From Rhodocyclaceae bacterium (GTDB lineage: Bacteria > Pseudomonadota > Gammaproteobacteria > Burkholderiales > Rhodocyclaceae), in assembly GCA_023150275.1 (NCBI GenBank), contig JAKLLG010000003.1, positions 1-64,000 on the forward strand: a stretch of 64,000 nucleotides of DNA, in the 5' to 3' direction. This document shows, one piece after another, positions 24,901 to 31,799 of the stretch; the stretch's first letter is position 1, and every line of letters begins with the position of its first letter. Position numbers and translations under genes: made by a program. Under the pieces are notes generated by a model, which saw only the letters and a list, made by a program, of their open reading frames with translations, did not search any database and had not been told where the DNA came from.

Positions 24901-25082
24901 CGGAGTGGTATTGACGGAAACCATGTGGCAAGGTGCATGGCGTGATGTATCGGGGCGAATTGGGGGGAACTGTGAACTATTTCCTGTGCAATTCGCAAGC
25001 TCGGGCATAATATGCTCTTCGTATAAAGACACCCCAACCCCTAAATTGTTGTGCTGCAGGCAACCGACATCGAAGATCGATC

Positions 25083-26006
25083 ATGGCTGAAGAATTTCTC
25101 TCCGTTCTCTGCGCCAACGTAACCGGCGGTGAAAAACTGTTCCAGAAACTGGCTGCCTCCGAGGCCAAGCACGCGGTCGGGCGTTGCGAGAAGCGCGTCG
25201 CGCAAACGATCGAAGGCTTCCGCGGGCGCCTTGTCGTCAATGGCGATTCGCGTGTCCTTGCCTATTTTGCCGATGCGGAAGACGCGCTGCAGACCGCTGT
25301 CGAAATCCAGCGCCGTGTTTCCAATCTGCCGCCGATGTCGGGGGTGGCCTTGGGCGTGTGTGTGGGCGTCTGTGTCGGGCATGCTGCCAACGAAATGCGT
25401 TTTTTCGACGAGGCAGGAAAAGCCAATGCCGCTGTCAGCCTGGCCGAGCTCGCCGCCCCGGGGCAGGTGCTGATGAGCGTGCCGAAGCGGGCGAAAGGCT
25501 TCACCTGGAACGATCTGGTGGCGCACAGCCATCCGGAGATCGATCTGCGCAGCGGCAAGCGCCAGCTCGGCGTGTTCGAGCTCGACTGGCGCGGATTCTC
25601 GATCGCGCAGATGCGCCCGTCCTCGGCCAACGATTCCCTGAGCCCGCTGCCGCTGTACCTGCACTTTGCCGGCAAGACGGTTGAACTGGGGCCGGATCGT
25701 CCGTCAATGTCGATCGGGCGCCTGAGCACCTGCACCCTGGTCGTGCATAGCGAGAAGTGCTCGCGCGTGCACGCCAAGATCATTCGTCGCGGCGACAGTT
25801 ATGTCCTGATCGATCAGAGCACCAACGGCACCTTCGTGAAGCCCAAGGGCGGCAACGTGCATCGCGTGCTGAAGCACGAACTGGTGTTGAGTGGCTGCGG
25901 AAGAATCAGCTTCGGTCAGCCGCTCGATGCAGCCGGCGAGGAATTCGCGCACTACGCGGCCGGCGAACAACTGGTGCTGCACGGCCAGCATTCGATCATT
26001 TCCTGA
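25083..26006 (+). CDS. Degenerate class III cyclase-like domain fused to FHA domain
   Basis: 307 residues. The N-terminal half (about 5-165) follows the class III nucleotidyl cyclase fold, but the first metal Asp of the FADVxG motif is Asn12 (LCANVTGG) and the second motif reads NGDSRVLAYF; the product is probably a pseudocyclase that binds a nucleotide or partner. The C-terminal half (about 200-285) is an FHA domain with SIGRLSTCTLVV, SRVHAKI and DQSTNGTFV, which bind phosphothreonine. It therefore looks like a signalling adaptor in Ser/Thr kinase circuits. Confidence 0.82.
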   Translation: MAEEFLSVLCANVTGGEKLFQKLAASEAKHAVGRCEKRVAQTIEGFRGRLVVNGDSRVLAYFADAEDALQTAVEIQRRVSNLPPMSGVALGVCVGVCVGHAANEMRFFDEAGKANAAVSLAELAAPGQVLMSVPKRAKGFTWNDLVAHSHPEIDLRSGKRQLGVFELDWRGFSIAQMRPSSANDSLSPLPLYLHFAGKTVELGPDRPSMSIGRLSTCTLVVHSEKCSRVHAKIIRRGDSYVLIDQSTNGTFVKPKGGNVHRVLKHELVLSGCGRISFGQPLDAAGEEFAHYAAGEQLVLHGQHSIIS

Positions 26007-26063
26007 TCGCCCGGGCCGGGGCACATTCCCGGATGTTGCGGCAGAAGCCGCCGCAACTGACGG

Positions 26064-26573
26064 CTAGCCCGCCTTCTTCTTTTCCTCTGCCTCGCGAACC
26101 GCACGCAGCACATCGGCTTCGAGCACCGTGGTATCGGTGCCGAAGGCCTTGGGCATGACGATCTCCTCGATCACCGGTTCCCCTCCCGCCGCGCCGCCGG
26201 GCACGCTGCGATAGACCCGGGCGAGGTATCTCGCCTGCGTGAGCTCCTGCTCGCTGAGGCCGGTTTCCATGCCGGCTGGCACTTCGGCGCCAAGTTCGAT
26301 CAGCAGCTTCACTACGTCGGGACGGCCGCCGCGGACCGCCATCGAAAGCGGTGAGATCGGTTCACGGTTGTCCGCGATGTTCACCCTGGCGCCGCGCCGC
26401 ACCAGTTCCCGCACGATGTCGGCGTGACCCATGAAGCAGGCAATGCCCAGCGGCAGGCCGGGTACGCCCTGGCCATCGTCGTTCTCGACCGGCGCGCCCG
26501 CATCGAGCGCGGCCAGCACCTCGACCAGATGCCCGGAACGGACTGCCTTGATCAGTGCATCCTGCGAATTCAC
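26064..26573 (-). CDS. Ankyrin-repeat protein
   Basis: 169 residues with three ankyrin repeats: ALIKAVRSGHLVEVLAALDAGAPV, LPLGIACFMGHADIVRELVRRGARV and PLSMAVRGGRPDVVKLLIELGAEV. GTG 26573 is preferred as start because GGAGG lies exactly five bases upstream; the in-frame ATG four codons before it would place that site inside the gene. The last 60 residues end in a Lys-rich tail. It should be a cytosolic protein-protein binder. Target unknown. Confidence 0.82.
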   Translation of the reverse strand: MNSQDALIKAVRSGHLVEVLAALDAGAPVENDDGQGVPGLPLGIACFMGHADIVRELVRRGARVNIADNREPISPLSMAVRGGRPDVVKLLIELGAEVPAGMETGLSEQELTQARYLARVYRSVPGGAAGGEPVIEEIVMPKAFGTDTTVLEADVLRAVREAEEKKKAG

Positions 26574-26611
26574 GAAAACCTCCATCCGTCGTTTGACCGC
26601 GCGTATGACAA

Positions 26612-26650
26612 CGCGGCGATGCAGCAAGTTTCGGTGACTGCATCGCCGCG
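26612..26650. terminator. 13-bp hairpin between ankyrin and yceI genes
   Basis: CGCGGCGATGCAG at 26612-26624 pairs perfectly with 26638-26650 across a 13-nt loop. It lies just past the 3' end of the minus-strand yceI gene and could end that transcript, but no T-run follows. It might also shield the 5' leader of the ankyrin gene. Confidence 0.4.
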
Positions 26651-26708
26651 GTCAAGCCTGACTGGCCTGCGCAGGAGGGCTTCGGCGGAATGTGAAAGGA
26701 TGCCGGCC

Positions 26709-27278
26709 TTACTGCTTGACGGCCTCGACGCTGATCGCCAGCGTCACCTCGTCGCTGACGTAGGGTACGTTCTTGCCCATGTTGAACTCGCTGCGCTTCA
26801 CCTTGGCCACGGCGTTGGCGCCGATCGCGTCCTTCTTCAGCATCGGGTGCGGCGCGGTGTGGAAGGACGTCAGCGTCAGCGTCACCGGCTTGGTCACGCC
26901 CTTGACGGTCAGATTGCCGTCGACCGCCACCGGCTTGTCGCCGTCGAACTTCACCGCCGTCGACTTGAAGGTGATGCTCGGGTGCTGGGCGGTGTCGAAG
27001 AAATCGGCGCCCTGGATGTGCTGGTTGAACAGCGCGTAGCCGGTGTCGACCGAGCTGGCATCGATCGTGATGTCGACGGCGCCGGTCTTCGCGGCGCGAT
27101 CCCAGGTCACCGTGCCGCTGGTCTTGGTGAAGCGGTGCACCTGGTTCGAGAAGCCGAGGTGGTTGTACTCGAAGCGCGGGTAGGTGTGGGTGCCGTCGAT
27201 AGCGAAGGTCTCCGGCGCGGCAAAGGCCGGGGCGGAAACGAGGCTGGCGAGGGCGATGGCTGCAAAGGTCTTCTTCAT
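26709..27278 (-). CDS. YceI-family periplasmic protein 1
   Basis: 189 residues: signal peptide ending SAPAFA (about 1-20), then a lipocalin-like YceI domain (GTHTYPRFEYNHLGFSNQVHRF ... KTGAVDITIDASSVDTG). YceI proteins bind long isoprenoids such as ubiquinone. GGAGAAACCC precedes the ATG. It is the third gene of a cytochrome b561-yceI-yceI set, an arrangement repeated in many proteobacteria and linked to redox or isoprenoid handling in the periplasm. Confidence 0.92.
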   Translation of the reverse strand: MKKTFAAIALASLVSAPAFAAPETFAIDGTHTYPRFEYNHLGFSNQVHRFTKTSGTVTWDRAAKTGAVDITIDASSVDTGYALFNQHIQGADFFDTAQHPSITFKSTAVKFDGDKPVAVDGNLTVKGVTKPVTLTLTSFHTAPHPMLKKDAIGANAVAKVKRSEFNMGKNVPYVSDEVTLAISVEAVKQ

Positions 27279-27303
27279 GGGTTTCTCCTTGGGGGTGGGG
27301 TGA

Positions 27304-27870
27304 CTACTTCTTACCTGCAACGAGGCGGAACTTGATCTGCACTTCATTGGCGACGGCGCTGACGTCCGCCCACGGCCCTTCGCCGATGGCGAAATCGAGC
27401 CGCTTCAGCGTAAAGCCGCCATCGAAGGTGGCGCTGCTGCCGTCCTGCTTCACGCTGAAGGGCAGCACCGCATCCTGCGACTTGCCCTTGATCGTGATCT
27501 TGCCGATGGCTTCGAAACGGTCGCCGCCAAGCGCCTTGACGCCGCTGGAAACGAAGCTCGCCGTCGGAAACGATTTGACGTTGAACCACTGCTTGCCGAC
27601 CACTTCGTCGTCGGCATCCTTCGAGCCGGCGTCGATGCTGGCGAGGTCGATGTCGATCTTCGCGCTGGCGGCAGCCGGCTTCGCCGGGTCGAAGCGGATG
27701 TCGGCGGCAAACTTGCGGAAGCGGCCGTCGACCGGCACGCCCATCTGTTTCGAGGTGAAGCTGACGCTGCTCTTCTCAATCTGCAGCGGGCCGTATTCGA
27801 CGGCGAACGCGGTGTTGGCGGCGAGGCCAAGCACGGCGGCAATGGCGTAAGGGGTCAGGGTGCGGATCAT
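27304..27870 (-). CDS. YceI-family periplasmic protein 2
   Basis: 188 residues: signal peptide ending AANTAFA, then a second YceI domain (KSSVSFTSKQMGVPVDGRF ... SAKIDIDLASIDAG). It is a clear paralogue of the following gene but well diverged. AGGAGAAACC precedes the ATG. It lies 19 bp after the cytochrome b561 gene, which suggests that the pair of carriers serves this membrane cytochrome. Confidence 0.92.
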   Translation of the reverse strand: MIRTLTPYAIAAVLGLAANTAFAVEYGPLQIEKSSVSFTSKQMGVPVDGRFRKFAADIRFDPAKPAAASAKIDIDLASIDAGSKDADDEVVGKQWFNVKSFPTASFVSSGVKALGGDRFEAIGKITIKGKSQDAVLPFSVKQDGSSATFDGGFTLKRLDFAIGEGPWADVSAVANEVQIKFRLVAGKK

Positions 27871-27889
27871 GGTTTCTCCTGGGCGGAAA

Positions 27890-28438
27890 TCAGCGTGTCT
27901 TGTCGAGGTAGGGCAGCATGCGGGCGAGCACCCCGTCGCGGTCGATGAACTGGTGTTTCAGCGCAGCGCCGGCATGGGCCAGCACCAGCGCGGCGAGGCT
28001 GTAGTTGAGGAACTGGTGCACTGTCTGCAGCAGATCGCCGAGTGCCTTGTCCTTCTGCAGCAGGTCGGGCAGTGGCAGCACGCCGAACCAGACCGTCTGG
28101 AAGCCCTTGGCCGAACTCATCAGCCAGCCGGAGAGCGGAATGGCGATCATCAGCAGGTAGAGCAGGTGATGCACGCCGTGCGCCGCAAGCGCCTGCCAGC
28201 GCGGCATGCCGGCCGGGTCCGCCGGCGGCGGGTGGCCGATGCGCCAAGCCAGCCGCACGAGTGCCAGCACGAAGACGGTGACGCCGGCCCACTTGTGCCA
28301 GGAGTAAAGCTGCAGCTTCTGCGGCGAGAGCTTGAGCCCGGTCATGTACAGGCCGGCGGCAAAGAGGCCGACGAGCAGAATCGCCATCAGCCAGTGCAGG
28401 CGGATCGCGGTGAGGGTGTAGCGGTTGGGGGCGTTCAT
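27890..28438 (-). CDS. Cytochrome b561-type membrane protein
   Basis: 182 residues and four membrane helices with the heme-ligand histidines of the b561 family: RLHWLMAILLVG, YSWHKWAGV, GVHHLLYLLM and VHQFLNYSLAALVLAHAGAALKHQF. It moves electrons between ubiquinone and periplasmic acceptors. Its start overlaps the stop of the dioxygenase gene (ATGA), so the four minus-strand genes form one operon. Confidence 0.92.
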   Translation of the reverse strand: MNAPNRYTLTAIRLHWLMAILLVGLFAAGLYMTGLKLSPQKLQLYSWHKWAGVTVFVLALVRLAWRIGHPPPADPAGMPRWQALAAHGVHHLLYLLMIAIPLSGWLMSSAKGFQTVWFGVLPLPDLLQKDKALGDLLQTVHQFLNYSLAALVLAHAGAALKHQFIDRDGVLARMLPYLDKTR

Positions 28439-29247
28439 TGTTGTTCTCCTGAAGAGCTTGGCCACAGCGCAAAGCTGTCCATTGCCAGCACGTGATCGTC
28501 GATGCCGGAATGGAGTCGTTCGGCGTGCCATTCGTTCCCGGCCGCGCCGAGTGCGACGAAGAGCGGTAGCAGATGTTCCTCGCTCGGGTGGGCGCGGGCG
28601 GCATCCGGTGCCTGTGCGCGGTAGTCGAGCAGCGCGTCGAGGTCGCGCGCCGCCAGGCGCTCGGCGATCCACTCGGCAAAGTGCGCCACGTAGGCCGGCG
28701 ATGTCTTGTCGCGATGCGCCGTCTGGTAATCGCGCAGGTTATGCGTCAGGTTGCCGGAGGCAACGATCAGGATGCCGCTTGCCGGCAGCCCGGCTAGCGC
28801 CTTGCCGAGCGCATGGTGGTAGGCTGGCCCCTGGTCGTGTTGCAGCGCGAGCGGCACCACCGGAATATCCGCCGCCGGATACATCAGGCGCAGCGGAATC
28901 CAGGCGCCGTGATCCAGCCCGCGTTCAACGGGGTGGGCGAGAAAGCCAGCGGCTGCCAGTGCGGCCAGCACTTCCGTGCCGATTGCGGCATCGCCGCTCG
29001 CCGGGTAGTCGATGTTGTAGAGCGGTTCCGGAAAGCCGCGAAAATCATGGATCGTGCGCCTCGTGCCGGTGACCGCTGGTACGCCGACGCTCGGTACCGC
29101 GGTTTCCCAGTGCGCCGAAACGACAACGATGGCGCGCGGGCGCGGCAGGCGATCCGCCGCAGCCGCCAGCGCCGCACCGGCCGCGCCCGGGCGCAGCGCG
29201 AAGGTCGGCGCGCCGTGGGGAACGAACAGGGTGGGCAGGGCACTCAT
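28435..29247 (-). CDS. DODA-type (4,5-DOPA) extradiol dioxygenase family protein
   Basis: 270 residues of the class III LigB-like dioxygenases of the DODA group: metal His in FVPHGAP, VVSAHWET, the LDHGAWIPL motif and the second-shell HPSEEHLLPL. The family uses Fe(II) or Zn and opens catecholic rings, although many bacterial members, such as YgiD, have unclear substrates. It is the first gene of the operon with b561 and YceI and is divergent from a LysR regulator that probably controls it. Confidence 0.88.
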   Translation of the reverse strand: MSALPTLFVPHGAPTFALRPGAAGAALAAAADRLPRPRAIVVVSAHWETAVPSVGVPAVTGTRRTIHDFRGFPEPLYNIDYPASGDAAIGTEVLAALAAAGFLAHPVERGLDHGAWIPLRLMYPAADIPVVPLALQHDQGPAYHHALGKALAGLPASGILIVASGNLTHNLRDYQTAHRDKTSPAYVAHFAEWIAERLAARDLDALLDYRAQAPDAARAHPSEEHLLPLFVALGAAGNEWHAERLHSGIDDHVLAMDSFALWPSSSGEQQ

Positions 29248-29332
29248 GGCGGCGTTGTTTTCGTTGCAGTGGTCGATGGCTTGCAGTGTAGGCATGCATC
29301 GCCGCGCGAAATAGGTGACAATCTGCAATTGA

Positions 29333-29353
29333 TTGTTGTCAATTCAGCAACAA
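29333..29353. promoter_or_regulatory. Inverted repeat between dioxygenase and LysR genes
   Basis: TTGTTG (29333-29338) and CAACAA (29348-29353) form an inverted repeat with a 9-bp centre in the 121-bp divergent gap, 15 bp from the LysR start. This is a plausible LysR autoregulatory site that could also serve the divergent dioxygenase promoter. Confidence 0.45.
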
Positions 29354-29368
29354 AAACGGGAGCCCGCC

Positions 29369-30325
29369 ATGGACCGACTCGACAGCATGGAGATCTTTTG
29401 CCGCGTCGCCGAACTCGGCAGCTTCTCTGCCGTGGCGCGGCAGATGAATGTTGCCCGCTCGGTGGTGACGCGGCAGGTGGCGGCGCTGGAAGCGCACCTC
29501 GGTGTCAAGCTGATCGCGCGCAGCACGCGCCAGCTCAGCCTCACCTCGGCCGGCAGCGCCTACCTCGAAAAATGCCGCGAGATCCTGAATCTCGTCGATG
29601 CCGCGGAATCGGATGTGGTGCAGGAGCGGCAGGTGCCGCGCGGGCACATCCGCCTGAGCGTGCCGCTCTCCTTCGGCCTGCGGCACCTCACGCCGATCCT
29701 GCTCGATTTTGGCAGCGCCTACCCCGAGGTGTCGCTGGAAGTCGACTACACCGACCGCAAAGTGAAGCTGATCGAGGAGGGCGCCGACCTCGCCATCCGC
29801 ATCACCGGCCGCCTCGAACCGCAGGATGTGGCGCGCCGCATCAGCGTGTGCCGGGCCACGGTGGTGGCCTCGCCGGCCTACCTGAAGCAGCACGGCGAAC
29901 CCACGCACCCCGCGCAGCTGATCGAACACGAGTGCTTCGGCTACACGCCGGTAAGCCGTTTTGCGTGGACATTCCTCATCGACGGCCAGGCGCAGGATTT
30001 CCCCGTGCGCAACCGCCTCTGCGCCAACAACGGCGATGCGCTGCTCGATGCCGCCGAGCGCGGCATGGGCATCACCAACCCGCCCACCTTCATCGCCGCC
30101 TCGTCGATCGAGGCCGGTCTGGTGAAACCGATCCTCACCGACTTCGCGCTGCCCGAGTTCGGCATCTACGCGGTGTTTCCCGGTAACCGCTATGTGCCGC
30201 AGCGCGTGCGCCTGCTCGTCGATTTCCTGATCGAACGCATCGGCCCTGAGCCGTACTGGGATGCGGTGGCGCTGTTCGGGGGGAGGAAGCGGCCGGTGGG
30301 GGCGGTGAAGAGATCGCGGCGGTAG
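29369..30325 (+). CDS. LysR-family transcriptional regulator
   Basis: 318 residues: N-terminal winged helix (MEIFCRVAELGSFSAVARQMNVARSVVTRQVAALE) and a C-terminal periplasmic-binding-like effector domain from about 90. The start at ATG 29369 gives the normal LysR N-terminus; an upstream TTG in frame overlaps the putative operator. Divergent from the dioxygenase operon, whose control is its likely job. The effector is unknown. Confidence 0.92.
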   Translation: MDRLDSMEIFCRVAELGSFSAVARQMNVARSVVTRQVAALEAHLGVKLIARSTRQLSLTSAGSAYLEKCREILNLVDAAESDVVQERQVPRGHIRLSVPLSFGLRHLTPILLDFGSAYPEVSLEVDYTDRKVKLIEEGADLAIRITGRLEPQDVARRISVCRATVVASPAYLKQHGEPTHPAQLIEHECFGYTPVSRFAWTFLIDGQAQDFPVRNRLCANNGDALLDAAERGMGITNPPTFIAASSIEAGLVKPILTDFALPEFGIYAVFPGNRYVPQRVRLLVDFLIERIGPEPYWDAVALFGGRKRPVGAVKRSRR

Positions 30326-30518
30326 TCAATTGGCCAGGAGCGGTTGGTCCATTTCTCGCGACCACGGCTATTTGAACGGCAACTCCACTTCGAAACCTGA
30401 CGGATGAGCTACTTCAGGAGATCGGCCAAATCAGTCATCCAACTGCCTCGCAATGAATGGCAGGTTTACGACGCGAAACGGACAATCAAGACTGCCTAGC
30501 GAAGCCGGGGCGATTCAG

Positions 30519-30722
30519 GACGCTAATCTGGCACAGTTAGAAGCCGGGATGGCTTGGTGGTATCGCGACTACGCCAAGAAGCAGTTTGCGTCAGACCGTG
30601 CAGTCTATGAAGCTGCGGATAAAAGGGCCAATGAAGCGAAGCTGGGTTTGTGGGCTGATTCCGCGCCCGTACCTCGGTGGAAATGGCGAAATGAAGGAAG
30701 GCGGAGGGGCTGTCGGCTTTGA
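30519..30722 (+). pseudogene. Thermonuclease (SNase) C-terminal remnant
   Basis: The reading frame encodes DANLAQLEAGMAWWYRDYAK, then KANEAKLGLWAD-like and PVPRWKWR segments, the unmistakable last ~60 residues of secreted staphylococcal-nuclease-like enzymes. The N-terminal OB-fold with the catalytic Arg/Asp residues is absent; upstream sequence (30326-30518) shows no homologous frame, no signal peptide and no ribosome site. It is a 5'-deleted relic that marks the left edge of the accessory island. The rest of 30326-30918 holds no supportable gene. Confidence 0.75.
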
Positions 30723-30918
30723 TCCTTTCAACGCATGCAAACATTCTCGACAAAATCTGATTGCGACGCTGGCCATGCCGATTGGTGTCAGTTAAGGCAA
30801 ATCCTAGCTCTCAACAAACTCAGCAGAGGCGCCATTCCGCTAGTATGCTTATGTTTTTAACCGTACGCGATCCTCGATCTGGCGGCTTGAATCCAGAAAT
30901 TGCCCGAGTTCAATTGCA

Positions 30919-31794
30919 ATGAAGCTGTTCCGTAACACCGGGTTCACTCTAACTGAGTTGGTGATCGTTCTTTCGATCGTCGGAGCCTTGCTCGTTCTGG
31001 CCATGCCATTGAGCTCGGCTTACCTGAATAATGAGCGGCGATCCACAACCACCAAGAAGCTCGCCAACATCGAACTCGCACTGCTCAATTTCGCCATAAC
31101 GAACCAGCGACTGCCCTGTCCGGCTGTCGGCACGCTTGCGATCGACAATGCTGGCGCTGGTCTTGAGGGCGCGCGTGACGCCAATGGTTATTGCACAAAT
31201 GGGCAATCATTTGGCGTTGTTCCGTGGAAGGCGATCGGTATTGCTGCTGCGGACACGCTCGATTCCTGGAACAACCAGATCACCTATCGTGTTGGGTATA
31301 ACCTGACGGTCGATAATTCACTGGATATGTCCGCGTGCGACCCGGCAGGGACGAGAGCGACGGCCGGCACCAATCGACTCTGTGACACCAGCGCGATCGG
31401 AGGGTCGTTCACTGCGGCGAACTATACGGCGCCTGCCAATTTCCTCATTAACAAGGGACTGAACCTCTCAGATGGCGCGGCACTGATCATGGATTACAGC
31501 AATAAAACTGGTGCTGCCTACGTTCTAATCAGTCACGGCGAAAATGTTTACGGCGCGCTGGGCATGGAGGGCACAGAGATGACGGTCGCAGCGATCGGCG
31601 TCGCTGGCACGACACTGGAGGAGCCCAATCGCAATCTGATCGGACGCACTATCGGCGCTGGCGTGCCAATCGCTTTCATCAATGCACCGACGCGAACGAC
31701 CGATGTCGCTGCGACGTACTTTGACGACATCGTTGCCGCTACCTCGGTCATGAATCTGATCAACAAGGCGCAGCTCGGCCCCAGAACCCACTGA
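30919..31794 (+). CDS. Pseudopilin-like protein
   Basis: 291 residues. The N-terminus MKLFRNTGFTLTELVIVLSIVGALL is a type IV prepilin signal: cleavage after Gly8, Phe at +1, Glu at +5 and a hydrophobic helix. The ectodomain has the LPCPA ... GVVPWKAIGI ... DSWNNQITYRV series shared with the next gene. Prepilin peptidase and an assembly motor must come from elsewhere, as none is in the window. Four Cys in pairs suggest disulfides. Base composition is lower in GC than the flanks, in keeping with an acquired island. Confidence 0.85.
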   Translation: MKLFRNTGFTLTELVIVLSIVGALLVLAMPLSSAYLNNERRSTTTKKLANIELALLNFAITNQRLPCPAVGTLAIDNAGAGLEGARDANGYCTNGQSFGVVPWKAIGIAAADTLDSWNNQITYRVGYNLTVDNSLDMSACDPAGTRATAGTNRLCDTSAIGGSFTAANYTAPANFLINKGLNLSDGAALIMDYSNKTGAAYVLISHGENVYGALGMEGTEMTVAAIGVAGTTLEEPNRNLIGRTIGAGVPIAFINAPTRTTDVAATYFDDIVAATSVMNLINKAQLGPRTH

Positions 31795-31799
31795 TCCAA

